Source of the DNA: Thalassobaculaceae bacterium
GTDB taxonomy: Bacteria; Pseudomonadota; Alphaproteobacteria; Thalassobaculales; Thalassobaculaceae
Direction of reading: 5' to 3'
Assembly: GCA_029212785.1 (NCBI GenBank)
Contig: JARGOG010000005.1
Span: 9,179 to 73,178, forward strand
DNA: 64,000 nucleotides
Position numbers and translations under genes: made by a program. Under the pieces are notes generated by a model that was not told where the DNA came from, made no database searches, and was given only the letters and a program-made list of their open reading frames with translations. Positions 20,384-29,734 of this stretch are shown in pieces (within the stretch, counting starts at the first letter, position 1; every line of letters starts with the position of its first letter).

Positions 20384-20444
20384 CATGTCCCAAGAATGGA
20401 TCCTGGATCGTCCCCGGCTTTCGGCCAGGGCCGTCCAGGATGTC
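20384..20444. repeat. REP-like dispersed hairpin, family A copy 1
   Basis: CATGTC...ATGGATCCTGGATCG...TCCAGGATGTCG with outer stem TCCTGGA/TCCAGGA; homologous to 51687-51746. Confidence 0.6.
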
Positions 20445-20475
20445 GATGAGTGGGGAAATGGGACGCAGCGGGGTA

Positions 20476-20922
20476 TTATTCCGGCCGGAACGCTTCCATA
20501 CGGCGGAAGAACGGGCGGCAGCCGACCGCCTCCCAGAACGCCTGACCGGTGGGATTGGTCTCCAGCACGTCGAGGGTGACCCGTCCGCCCGGCGCGACCC
20601 GGGTTTCCATGAACAGCTCGAACGCGTCGCGGCCGAGCCCGTTGCGGCGGTACTGCCGGGCGATGCAGAACTGCCGGATGAACCGCTCCGGAATCTCAGG
20701 GTCGAGCGGGTAGGGGTTCGGGGCGTGCACGATGTAGCCGACCAGATGGCCCTCGACGTCGAGGATGTCCTGGCTCCATTCGCCGGTGGCGAGCCAATCG
20801 CGGTGGCGGGCCAGCAGCTCCGGGACGGAGATCGGCGCCGGGTGCCCCTCATCCTGCAGCAGTTGTTTGTTCAGTTCGGCAAGGGTCTCGATATCGTCTT
20901 CCCGAGCCGGCCGGAGCGTCAT
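20476..20922 (-). CDS. GNAT family N-acetyltransferase
   Basis: MTLRPAREDDIETLAELNKQLL...QYRRNGLGRDAFELFME...LDVLETNPTGQAFWEAVGC. Confidence 0.88.
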   Translation of the reverse strand: MTLRPAREDDIETLAELNKQLLQDEGHPAPISVPELLARHRDWLATGEWSQDILDVEGHLVGYIVHAPNPYPLDPEIPERFIRQFCIARQYRRNGLGRDAFELFMETRVAPGGRVTLDVLETNPTGQAFWEAVGCRPFFRRMEAFRPE

Positions 20923-20942
20923 TGTGGACACGTCGCTTCCCC

Positions 20943-23429
20943 CTAGAGCTGCAGGCTCGCCTGCAAGGTCCCACCGATCGCCTCCTCGATCAGACTCTCG
21001 GCGAAATCGTCCATCAGCGCCTCTACCGCGCCACCCGCGACCTGTTCCTTGCCGACCTCCAACAGGATCGGAACCGCCAGCGGCGAGACCCGGTCGAGCC
21101 GGCGGTGGGTGATCCGTCCCTGCACGCCGACCAGCAGGTCGGACAGCCGGCGGATGTCGGTCAGCCCCCGTGCGGCATCCTCCCGCGTCGCCTGCAGCAG
21201 GATGTGATCCGGTTGATGGCGGCGCAGCACATCGTAGATCAGATCGGCGTTGAAGGTCACTTGGCGGCCGGTCTTCTCGTGACCGGGCAGCTTGCGTTCG
21301 ATCAGCCCGGCGATGACGGCGACGTTGCGGAAGGTGCGCTTGAGCAGGGAGGATTCCGCCATCCACTCCTCCAGGTCGTCGCCCAGCATGTCCTGGTCGA
21401 ACAGGGTGTCCATATCGTCGCAGGCCTTCACCGACCACACGGCGATGACGTAGTCGGTGGCGACGAATCCGAGCGGGCCCAGCCCCATGCGCTCCATCCG
21501 CCGGGTCAGCAGCATGCCCAGCGTCTGGTGCGCGTTGCGCCCGGCGAAGGTGTAGGCGACCAGGTATTCCCGGTCGGCGCGCGGGAAGCTCTCGACCAGC
21601 AGGCTGTCGGCCTTGGGCAGGACCGAGCGCCAGCGCTGCATCTCCAGCCATTCCTCCACCGGCCCCGGCAGGGTCGGCCAGGACGCACTGTCCTCCAGCA
21701 TGCCCCGCACCCGGTGCGCGAGCTGGGTCGTCAGCGGCAGCCGGCCGCCCATATAGGCCGGCACGGCTGGCTCGCCCTCGCCGCCGGGCGAGCACTCCAC
21801 GAAGGTTTCTCGCAGGCCCTGGAAGATGAGCAGCCGGCCGGCGAACAGGAAAGTGTCGCCCGGGCGGAGCCACTGGACGAAATACTCCTCGATCTCGCCG
21901 AGAACCCGGCCGCGGCCCATCCGCACCTTGAGCGTCACCGCCTCGACGATGGTGCCGACATTCATGCGGTAGGACTGGGCCACCCGTTTGTCGACCACCT
22001 CCAGCAGCCCGTCCTCGGTTTCGCCGATCCGCTGGAACCGCTCGTAGGCCTGCAGCGCGTAGCCGCCGGTGCGCACGAAATCGACCACCGCATCAAACGT
22101 GTCGCGCTCTAGATCGGCATAAGGGGCGGCCCGGATCACCTCGGCATAGAGCCGGTCCGGATCGAACGGCGCGGCGCAGGCGGTGCCGAGCACGTGCTGG
22201 GCCAGCACGTCGAGCCCGCCGGGGCGCGGCGGATCGCCGTCGAGTTCGCCCGCCCGTATGGCGTCCAGGGCGGCCTTGCATTCCAGCACCTCGAACCGGT
22301 TGGCGGGAACCAGCAGGGCGCGGCTCGGCTCGTCCAGGCGGTGGTTGGCCCGGCCGATCCGCTGCAACAGGCGCGACGTACCCTTCGGCGCGCCCACCTG
22401 CAGAACGAGATCGACGGCGGCCCAGTCGATGCCGAGATCGAGCGACGAAGTGGCGACCACCGCGCGCAGGCCGCCCCGCGCCATCATCGCCTCGACCTTG
22501 CGCCGCTGCTCGGCCGCCAGACTGCCGTGATGCAGGGCGATGGGCAGGTGATCGGCGTTGGCGTGCCACAGCGCCTGGAAGATCAGCTCCGCCTGGGCGC
22601 GGGTGTTCACGAAGACCAATGTCGTCTTGTGGACCCGGATCGCCGCGTAGATTCGGTCGATGGCGTAGAGCCCCATATGCCCGGACCAGGGCAGGCGGTC
22701 CTCGTCCTTTTCGCCGGATTTGGAATTTGGGCCGGGCAGCAGGATCTTCACCTCCGCCTGCGCCGCCGCGCCGCCGCGCACCACCGTTACGTCTTCCGCC
22801 GGCGCCCGGCCGGTCTTCGACAAATACGCCTGCAGCGCCACCGGATGGGCGACGGTGGCCGACAGTCCGACCCGGCGGGCCCCGGGGGCCAGGGTCGCGA
22901 TCCGGGCGAGCGCCAGGGCCAGCAGCTCGCCGCGCTTGGTGCCGGCGAGCGCGTGCAGCTCGTCCACCACCACGCAGCGCAGCCCGGCGAAGATCTCCCC
23001 CGCATCCGGATAGGACAGCAGCAGGGCGAGGCTTTCCGGCGTCGTGAGCAGGATATGCGGCGGCTTGCGGCGTTGGCGCTGGCGCTTGGAAGCGGGCGTG
23101 TCGCCGGTTCGGGTCTCGGCGGTGATCGCGAGGCCCATCTCCTCGATCGGCGCGGTGAGGTTGCGGTGGATGTCGACCGCCAGCGCCTTCAGCGGCGAAA
23201 TGTAGAGCGTGTGCAGCCCCGCGCGCGGGGCTTCGGATAGGTCGACCAGCGAGGCGAGGAAGCCGGCCAGCGTCTTGCCGCCGCCGGTCGGTGCGATTAG
23301 CAACGCCGACCGCCCGGCCCGCGCGGCTGCGAGCATCTCCAGTTGATGCCCGTGCGGCGCCCATCCCTTGGCTGCGAACCAGGCGTCGAACGCGGGCGGC
23401 AGGGCGGGGACGGGCGGAGTGAGGTTCAT
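20943..23429 (-). CDS. Ligase-associated DNA damage response-type DEXH box helicase (Lhr-like)
   Basis: 828 aa; IAPTGGGKT, VVVDELHAL, SATVAHP, RIGRANHR helicase motifs. Confidence 0.88.
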   Translation of the reverse strand: MNLTPPVPALPPAFDAWFAAKGWAPHGHQLEMLAAARAGRSALLIAPTGGGKTLAGFLASLVDLSEAPRAGLHTLYISPLKALAVDIHRNLTAPIEEMGLAITAETRTGDTPASKRQRQRRKPPHILLTTPESLALLLSYPDAGEIFAGLRCVVVDELHALAGTKRGELLALALARIATLAPGARRVGLSATVAHPVALQAYLSKTGRAPAEDVTVVRGGAAAQAEVKILLPGPNSKSGEKDEDRLPWSGHMGLYAIDRIYAAIRVHKTTLVFVNTRAQAELIFQALWHANADHLPIALHHGSLAAEQRRKVEAMMARGGLRAVVATSSLDLGIDWAAVDLVLQVGAPKGTSRLLQRIGRANHRLDEPSRALLVPANRFEVLECKAALDAIRAGELDGDPPRPGGLDVLAQHVLGTACAAPFDPDRLYAEVIRAAPYADLERDTFDAVVDFVRTGGYALQAYERFQRIGETEDGLLEVVDKRVAQSYRMNVGTIVEAVTLKVRMGRGRVLGEIEEYFVQWLRPGDTFLFAGRLLIFQGLRETFVECSPGGEGEPAVPAYMGGRLPLTTQLAHRVRGMLEDSASWPTLPGPVEEWLEMQRWRSVLPKADSLLVESFPRADREYLVAYTFAGRNAHQTLGMLLTRRMERMGLGPLGFVATDYVIAVWSVKACDDMDTLFDQDMLGDDLEEWMAESSLLKRTFRNVAVIAGLIERKLPGHEKTGRQVTFNADLIYDVLRRHQPDHILLQATREDAARGLTDIRRLSDLLVGVQGRITHRRLDRVSPLAVPILLEVGKEQVAGGAVEALMDDFAESLIEEAIGGTLQASLQL

Positions 23430-23869
23430 GGTGCCTTGCGAACGGTCTTGGCGCGGCGGGACCGGGAGGATCGCACGCCCTGACGGCTCGCGACCGTGAC
23501 CAGACGCCGAAACGTCGGACATTCGAGATGGGACGGCGCCGGGCATTCGGCAACATGCCGCAGGGTGTCACGCAACGCCGTCAGGCGGCGGATCTGCTGA
23601 TCCAGCGCGTCGGCCTTGCGGTGCAGGTCCGCGCGCGGCAGATCCGGCGCGCCGTTCCGGCCAAGAACCTGGGCAATCTCGTCCAGGCTGAAACCCGCCG
23701 ACTTGCCCATCGAGATCAAGGCCAGTCGCAGCAGGACGTCGGGCAGGTACTGGCGTCGCAACCCTAGACGCCCGGCAGACGAAATCAGCCCGATATCATC
23801 GTAGTAGCGCAACGTCGAGGCGGGCACGCCGGCCCGCTGCGCGACGTCGCCGATATCCAGAAGTTTCAT
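23426..23869 (-). CDS. MerR family transcriptional regulator
   Basis: MKLLDIGDVAQRAGVPASTLRYYDDIGLISSAGR...GLRRQYLPDVLLRL; two Cys (AECPAPSHLECP) near C-terminus. Confidence 0.9.
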   Translation of the reverse strand: MKLLDIGDVAQRAGVPASTLRYYDDIGLISSAGRLGLRRQYLPDVLLRLALISMGKSAGFSLDEIAQVLGRNGAPDLPRADLHRKADALDQQIRRLTALRDTLRHVAECPAPSHLECPTFRRLVTVASRQGVRSSRSRRAKTVRKAP

Positions 23870-23871
23870 GC

Positions 23872-23902
23872 TTGACCTCAAGTCGACTTGAAGTGGCAGC
23901 GT
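23872..23902 (+). promoter_or_regulatory. MerR-type promoter/operator upstream of MFS gene
   Basis: TTGACC-TCAAGTCGACTTGAAGTGG(19 bp)-CAGCGT with palindrome ACCTCAAGTCGACTTGAAGT. Confidence 0.65.
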
Positions 23903-23940
23903 GCCCTCAGGCGATTGTTGGTTGCAAGGAGAAACAGGCA

Positions 23941-25164
23941 ATGACCGACGTGACGGAGAGACTGCCGGCGGCTGCCGGAACGGGCATGGGAGCGTCGGCC
24001 AGCCTCGCGCTGTCGATGTTCCTGGCGACGATGGGGGCGAGCGTCGCCGCCGTGGCCCTGCCGACCCTGGCGCGGGACCTGGCGGCGGCGATAGACGCGG
24101 TGCAGTGGGTGGTGACCGCCTATCTCGGGGCGATGACGGTGGCGGTGGTGCTGGCCGGACGGCTCGGCGACCGGTTCGGGTTGCGGCGCATGCTGCTGGT
24201 GGGTCATGGGCTCTTCGCGGCCGCGTCGCTGCTCTGCGCCGTCGCTCCGGACCTGACGACGCTCATCGCCGCGCGGAGCCTGCAGGGGGCCGGGGCGGCT
24301 TTCCTGCTGACCCTGGCGATGGCGCTGGTGCGTCAGACCGTGGGCAAGGAGCGCATCGGGCGGGCCATGGGGCTGCTCGGCACCATGTCGGCCATGGGAA
24401 CGGCGGCGGGGCCGGCGCTGGGTGGCGTGATGCTGTCGATCGGCGACTGGCACGGCCCGTTCATCCTACTGTCCGTGGTCGCGTTGGTCGCGGCGGCGCT
24501 GTGCTGGCGTCACCTTCCCCGGGCCGCTGTGGCGCCGGCGCCGGCGGGCCGGGTGGCGGAGGGGCAAATGCTCCGCGATCTGGCACCCAACCTGATCGCC
24601 AACGCCCTGGTCGCGGGCGTCATGATGGCGACCCTGGTGGTCGGGCCGTTCTACCTCAGCGGCGTCCTCGGCCTGACCGAGACAAAGGTCGGGCTGGTCA
24701 TGTCGGTCGGGCCGGCGCTCGCCATGGTCAGTGGCATTCCATCAGGCCGGTTGGTGGATGCCTGGGGCGCGCGGCCGGTGATGGCGATCGGTGTCGCCGC
24801 GCTGACCGCGGGCGCGCTCGGGCTGTCGCTGCTGCCGGGGGTGTTGGGACTGGCCGGCTACCTGACGGCGATTGCCGCGCTGACCCCGGGCTATCAGCTC
24901 TTCCAGGCGGCCAACAACACCGCCGTGCTGGCGACCGTCGCCGACAGCCGGCGCGGAGTGGTCTCCGGCCTGCTCAACCTGTCGCGCAACCTGGGCTTCG
25001 TCACCGGCACGGTGCTGGCGGGCTGGAGCTTCGCGCTGACCGACACCGGACGCGCCGCGGCGGCGCCGGAAATCGCGCGGTCGATGCAGATGGTGTTCGG
25101 CGGTGGCGGCGGGCTGCTGGCCGTCGTCCTGGTGCTGACCCTGGTCGCCTGGCGCCGACTCTAG
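23941..25164 (+). CDS. MFS transporter (drug-efflux-like)
   Basis: 407 aa, multi-TM; LAGRLGDRFGLRRMLLVGHGLFAAASLLCAVAPDLTTLIAARSLQGAGAAFL. Confidence 0.9.
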   Translation: MTDVTERLPAAAGTGMGASASLALSMFLATMGASVAAVALPTLARDLAAAIDAVQWVVTAYLGAMTVAVVLAGRLGDRFGLRRMLLVGHGLFAAASLLCAVAPDLTTLIAARSLQGAGAAFLLTLAMALVRQTVGKERIGRAMGLLGTMSAMGTAAGPALGGVMLSIGDWHGPFILLSVVALVAAALCWRHLPRAAVAPAPAGRVAEGQMLRDLAPNLIANALVAGVMMATLVVGPFYLSGVLGLTETKVGLVMSVGPALAMVSGIPSGRLVDAWGARPVMAIGVAALTAGALGLSLLPGVLGLAGYLTAIAALTPGYQLFQAANNTAVLATVADSRRGVVSGLLNLSRNLGFVTGTVLAGWSFALTDTGRAAAAPEIARSMQMVFGGGGGLLAVVLVLTLVAWRRL

Positions 25165-25170
25165 GCCAGA

Positions 25171-26781
25171 TCAGCCGCCCCGGATCGCCGTTGCAGGCCG
25201 ATCCTGGTGCAGCCAGGTTTCGGTCAGCGGTTCGCCGCCCTGGGACAGGTATCCGCGGATTTCGACCGGGGCGGGGGCATCCGGGGCGATGTCGGTCACC
25301 AGACGCCAGCGGTCGGTGCCGGGCACCGGCTCGCCGCGCGCCCGCAGAACCTTGCCGCCGAGCGCCACCACATGGGCCTCGACCGTGTCCTGGGGAAGTT
25401 CGGCGTTCAGCGGACCGCCGTCGAAATCGACCACATAGCGCGTCGCGCCCTCCGGTCGGGGCTGGCCCGGCTCGCCGCCGCGACCGGAGCGGGTCGAGGT
25501 AACGCGGGCGAAAGCATGGGCCGGGTAAGGCTCCTGGTCGACCCAGTGCAGGCGGTAGCCGAAGCTGAACTCCGAGCCCTTGCGCGCCGAGGTCTCCGGC
25601 GTCCATTGGGCGACGATGTTGTCGTGGATCTCGTCGTCGGTCGGAATCTCGATGAGTTGGACCGACCCCTTGCCCCAGTCGCCCCTCGGCTCCACCCACA
25701 GGGTCGGCCGCAGGTGGTAGTTCACGCCGTCGAGGTAATGCTCGAAGTCGCGGTCGCGCTGGATCAGCCCGAAGCCCTTCGGGGCGGCATCCTGGAAGCT
25801 GGAGGTGACGACCGTCTCCGGGTTGTTGAGAGGGCGCCAGATCCGCTCGCCGGATCCGGTCCACAACGCCAGCCCGTCGGAATCGTGGATCTCCGGGCGC
25901 CAGTCCTGGGTCCCGTCGGGATTGCGCTCGGAATACCAGTACATCGAGGTCAGCGGGGCGAAGCCCAGTCGCTCGACGTCCCGGCGCAGGAAGACGCGGG
26001 CGCTGATGTCCATCGTCACGCCGTCGCCGCGGTGCAGGTCGAAAGTGTAGGCGCCGGTGACGCTGGGGCCGTCGAGCAGGGCGTGGATGCGGATCGCGTT
26101 CTCTCCCGCGCCGTCCGGCTCTATGTGATACTCGACGAAGTCCGGGAACTCCTCCGGACCGCCGGTCGCCGTGTTGACGGTGAGGCCGCGTGCGGAGATG
26201 CCGTACTGGCCGAGGGCGCCAATGGCCCGGAAGTAGGAGGCGCCCAGGAACGCCGCCCAGTCCTGGGTGCGCCAGTCGGAGCGGCTTCGGCTCTCATGGA
26301 TGCGGAAACCGGCGAAGCCGGCGTCGCGCGGCAGCGTGGCGATGATGTTGTCGGCCGGGATTTCGAACAGCGACGGATCGTAATTCACCGGCGATGAGGC
26401 GCCGGCGTCGACGGCGTTCACCCGGATCGGGCGTGGGAAATACTGGCCGAGTGGGAAGAAGGTGATCGGGTAGGAGCCCCCCGCCTCGGCGAACAGCGCC
26501 TGGTCGCGCCGGTACTGCACGCCGCCATGGGCGCGATAGTCGATCTGGGCGGTAATCTCCGGCGCCGGGCTTCGGCGCATCTCGAACGGCTGCTCGGCAA
26601 GGCGCGCGGCGCGCAGGGCCAGCGTCTCGGCGTTGAACGGCGTCGGCTCGCCGAATCTGGGCCCTGCGTGCCCCTGCGGGGTGCCGGAATGGGCAAAGGC
26701 CGGCATCGGCGCGAAGGCCAGTGCCGAGGCCGCGGCCGTGGTCTGAAGAAACCACCGTCTGCCGGTCAATCCAGAAGCCAT
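25171..26781 (-). CDS. Glucan biosynthesis protein (OpgD/OpgG family), probable Tat substrate
   Basis: RRWFLQTTAAASALAFAPMPAFA Tat-like signal; RIHESRSRSDWRTQDWAAFLGASYFRAIGALGQYGISARGL. Confidence 0.9.
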   Translation of the reverse strand: MASGLTGRRWFLQTTAAASALAFAPMPAFAHSGTPQGHAGPRFGEPTPFNAETLALRAARLAEQPFEMRRSPAPEITAQIDYRAHGGVQYRRDQALFAEAGGSYPITFFPLGQYFPRPIRVNAVDAGASSPVNYDPSLFEIPADNIIATLPRDAGFAGFRIHESRSRSDWRTQDWAAFLGASYFRAIGALGQYGISARGLTVNTATGGPEEFPDFVEYHIEPDGAGENAIRIHALLDGPSVTGAYTFDLHRGDGVTMDISARVFLRRDVERLGFAPLTSMYWYSERNPDGTQDWRPEIHDSDGLALWTGSGERIWRPLNNPETVVTSSFQDAAPKGFGLIQRDRDFEHYLDGVNYHLRPTLWVEPRGDWGKGSVQLIEIPTDDEIHDNIVAQWTPETSARKGSEFSFGYRLHWVDQEPYPAHAFARVTSTRSGRGGEPGQPRPEGATRYVVDFDGGPLNAELPQDTVEAHVVALGGKVLRARGEPVPGTDRWRLVTDIAPDAPAPVEIRGYLSQGGEPLTETWLHQDRPATAIRGG

Positions 26782-26956
26782 GTCTTTTCTCTGAGTCCCT
26801 GTGTGATCCGCTGCGGCCAGGCGGTGCGCCGGGCCGGTACCCCTTGTCGATTCCAGACCGGCTGGAGAACTGGATATTCCACGAATCTTCGCCGATTGAC
26901 ATGGCCCGGTGCGCGACCGACATCTGGGGGCGTCAGATCAGGAGGAGACCCGAACC

Positions 26957-27421
26957 ATGAGCCTCGATATTGGTGACAAGGCCCCGGATTTCACCATGCC
27001 CACGGATGGTGGCGGCGAAGTGTCGCTGGCCAAGCTGAAAGGCAAGCCGGTGGTGCTGTATTTCTATCCGCGCGACGACACGCCGGGCTGCACCAAGGAG
27101 GCCTGCGGCTTTCGCGACACGCTGCCGGATTTCTCCGGCGTCGGGGCCGAGATCATCGGGGTCAGCCGCGACACCGTCGCCAAACACGACAAGTTCAAGG
27201 CCAAGTACGAGCTTCCCTTCACGCTGGGATCCGACGAGAGCGGGGCGGTCACCGAGGCCTATGGCGTGTGGGTCGAGAAGAACATGTACGGCCGCAAATC
27301 CATGGGCATCGAGCGTGCGACCTACCTGATCGACGGGGCCGGCGTGATCCGCGGCATCTGGCGCAAGGTCAAGGTGCCGGGTCATGTGGAAGACGTGCTG
27401 GCAGCGGTGAGGGGTTTGTAG
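26957..27421 (+). CDS. bcp: Thioredoxin-dependent peroxiredoxin, Bcp/PrxQ type
   Basis: VVLYFYPRDDTPGCTKEACGFRD; 154 aa. Confidence 0.94.
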   Translation: MSLDIGDKAPDFTMPTDGGGEVSLAKLKGKPVVLYFYPRDDTPGCTKEACGFRDTLPDFSGVGAEIIGVSRDTVAKHDKFKAKYELPFTLGSDESGAVTEAYGVWVEKNMYGRKSMGIERATYLIDGAGVIRGIWRKVKVPGHVEDVLAAVRGL

Positions 27422-27460
27422 GGCGGTCCGCCCGCGCCGGCCCACCTGTCCCGAGCAGCC

Positions 27461-27485
27461 CCCCCCGGGCCATCGGTCCGGGGGG
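27461..27485. terminator. Stem-loop between convergent genes
   Basis: CCCCCCGG-9nt-CCGGGGGG perfect 8-bp stem between bcp and alpha/beta hydrolase. Confidence 0.45.
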
Positions 27486-27515
27486 CGTGTCGACGGGTCC
27501 GGGCCGATCCTTGCC

Positions 27516-28220
27516 TTACGCGTATTTCACCAGGATGTCGGTCAGCTCGTCCGGAGCGTCGACCATGACATCGTGGCCGCAATCGACCGCGTAGGTGTCG
27601 TGGGCGTCGGCGCGGAACTTCTCGAGTATCGTATCGAGCTGCGGGGCCGGAAAGGCCGCCGCGCGGATATAGGCGCGGGTCTTGATCGCGTCGCCGGCGC
27701 CGGAGAGGTAGAGCGGCTCGGTGAAGCAGGCGAGCGGCAGGTCGGTGCATTTGCCGTCGACCCAGGCTTGGTCGGCCTCGTTCACCATGAAGGCCGCGGC
27801 GGTGGTCGGTGGGATGCGCCATCCAGCCCCCTTGGCGCGGGCGGTGGCGTAGGCGGCCTCGACCTGTTCCGGCCGGCGCAGGTCCATGGCGCACTGGCCG
27901 TGGCCCGGCACCAGGGCGTCGAGGAAGATCAGCGACTTCACCCGGTCCGCCACGCGGTCGGCCGCGCCGGTGATGACCACGCCGCCATAGGAATGACCGA
28001 CCAGCACGACGTCGTTCAACTCCTCCCATTTCATGAGGCCGACCACGTCCTTGATATGGGTGGTCAGGGAGATCGTCGGGCTCATCAGATGGGCGCGGTC
28101 GGCGAGGCCGGTGAGTGTCGGCGTGAACACGGTATGGCCTGCGGCGCGCAGCTTTTCAGCCACACGCACCCAGCACCAGCCGCCGTGCCATGCGCCGTGA
28201 ACGAGAACGAAGGTGGTCAT
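27516..28220 (-). CDS. Alpha/beta hydrolase
   Basis: TTFVLVHGAWHGGWCW; GHSYGG nucleophile elbow. Confidence 0.9.
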   Translation of the reverse strand: MTTFVLVHGAWHGGWCWVRVAEKLRAAGHTVFTPTLTGLADRAHLMSPTISLTTHIKDVVGLMKWEELNDVVLVGHSYGGVVITGAADRVADRVKSLIFLDALVPGHGQCAMDLRRPEQVEAAYATARAKGAGWRIPPTTAAAFMVNEADQAWVDGKCTDLPLACFTEPLYLSGAGDAIKTRAYIRAAAFPAPQLDTILEKFRADAHDTYAVDCGHDVMVDAPDELTDILVKYA

Positions 28221-29116
28221 TGTCCGAGCCTCCCGAGGTCGCGGGACCAGTGGTTGAGAATGGCCATCCCCGCGGGATGCGGGGCCTGGGCTGGTCCGCG
28301 GTCATGCACCTCGTCGATGCCGATGCGCCACGCGGCCAGACGTTTTCCGTAGCACAGCAGATGGTCGATCGTATGCATCAGGAAATGCAGCAGCGGCAGA
28401 ATCTCGCGGAATGACCGGTCGGCTTCGTCAGCCCGGCCGGCGACGTGATGCTCGTAGATCCGGCTTTCCATGTCGCAGGCCTCCACCCCCGGGATCAGAC
28501 CGGCGCAGCCGTGGCGCAGGCTGTCCAGCAGCTCGATGCCGTTGCGGCCATTGAACAGGGTGAACGCTCCGCCGGCCTCCTCGGCGAGCCGGCCGATATA
28601 CAGCCCGGTGCCCTCGGCCTTCAGGATCGAGACGTTGGGGTGGCGCCGGTGCAACTCGATCAGGCCGGCATTGCTGAGGCCGATGCCGATATATTCCGGC
28701 GCGTTCTGGATGCCGATGGGGATCGGGGAGATGTCGGCGACGGCGCCGAAGAAGCGGATCAGCGCCTCCTCGCTCGCCGATTTCACCGGCGGCGGCTGCA
28801 GCACCGCCCAGGCGGCACCCGCATCGGCGGCACGGCGGACGCTCTCGACCTGTCCGCCGATGGTGTTGTCGGAGATGGTAACGCTGACCGGGACCCGGCC
28901 GGCCGCTTCCTCGAGGGTCCAGCGCGCATGGTCGCGGCGCTCCTCGACTGTCAGCTTGTTGCATTCGCTGGCCAGGCCGCCGACCGCCAGGCCGTGCACG
29001 CCGCCGGCGATACAGGCCTCGACCTGCGCGGCGTTCGCCCCTTCGTCCAGCGAGCCGTCGGCCGCGAACAGGGCGTAGAGCATGGGGTAGATGCCCCGGA
29101 ACTGAGGGTCGGTCAT
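28217..29116 (-). CDS. Dihydrodipicolinate synthase family protein
   Basis: RGIYPMLYALFAADGSLDEGANAAQVEACIAGGVHGLAVGGLASECNKLTVEER. Confidence 0.88.
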   Translation of the reverse strand: MTDPQFRGIYPMLYALFAADGSLDEGANAAQVEACIAGGVHGLAVGGLASECNKLTVEERRDHARWTLEEAAGRVPVSVTISDNTIGGQVESVRRAADAGAAWAVLQPPPVKSASEEALIRFFGAVADISPIPIGIQNAPEYIGIGLSNAGLIELHRRHPNVSILKAEGTGLYIGRLAEEAGGAFTLFNGRNGIELLDSLRHGCAGLIPGVEACDMESRIYEHHVAGRADEADRSFREILPLLHFLMHTIDHLLCYGKRLAAWRIGIDEVHDRGPAQAPHPAGMAILNHWSRDLGRLGQ

Positions 29117-29277
29117 CGGTCTCCTCCTGGTAGCGCTCCATGGTGCCGGTTGGATCCGGGTCACGCCTTGGATCGAAGGATGCACATTCGCGCGAGGGGG
29201 TGGCAATGGTCGTTGCCCGGACTTGCGGGGCGGCGTCTGCCGTCCGACAGTTCGTGGACGCACACCAGGAGGACGCC

Positions 29278-29664
29278 ATGCCCGACGCCGGAATCAATCC
29301 CGCTCCCGGTTTCACCAAGAAGCCCGAGCACCGGGTGGCCCTGAAGCCCGCGGGTAGGCGCGTGCTCGTAACCCTGGGCGGCGAGACCGTCGCCGACAGC
29401 ACGCAGGCGATCCTCTGCGAGGAGAGCAATCACGGCCCGGTCTATTACGTGCCGATGGTGGATACCCGGGTCGACGCCTTCACCCCGACCGCGCGGTCGA
29501 CCTACTGCCCGTACAAGGGCACGGCGAGCTACTGGTCGATCAGCGCCGGCGGGACCAAGGCGGAGAACGCCGCCTGGTCCTACGACCTGCCCTATGACGA
29601 ATGCGCCGCGCTGGCGAAGCATGTGGCGTTCTATGGTGACAAGGTCGACGTCCGGGTCACCTGA
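29278..29664 (+). CDS. DUF427 domain-containing protein
   Basis: VALKPAGRRVLVTLGGETVADSTQAILCEES...YCPYKGTASYWSI. Confidence 0.88.
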   Translation: MPDAGINPAPGFTKKPEHRVALKPAGRRVLVTLGGETVADSTQAILCEESNHGPVYYVPMVDTRVDAFTPTARSTYCPYKGTASYWSISAGGTKAENAAWSYDLPYDECAALAKHVAFYGDKVDVRVT

Positions 29665-29688
29665 ACACCAATCCCCTCCCGGCCCCGG

Positions 29689-29707
29689 CCCCGGCGCAAG
29701 GCCGGGG
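29689..29707. repeat. GC-rich hairpin, REP-like family B copy 1
   Basis: CCCCGGC-GCAAG-GCCGGGG between convergent genes; similar to 57561-57578. Confidence 0.5.
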
Positions 29708-29734
29708 AACAGGGTGCGGTGGGCGTCGGGCCGC

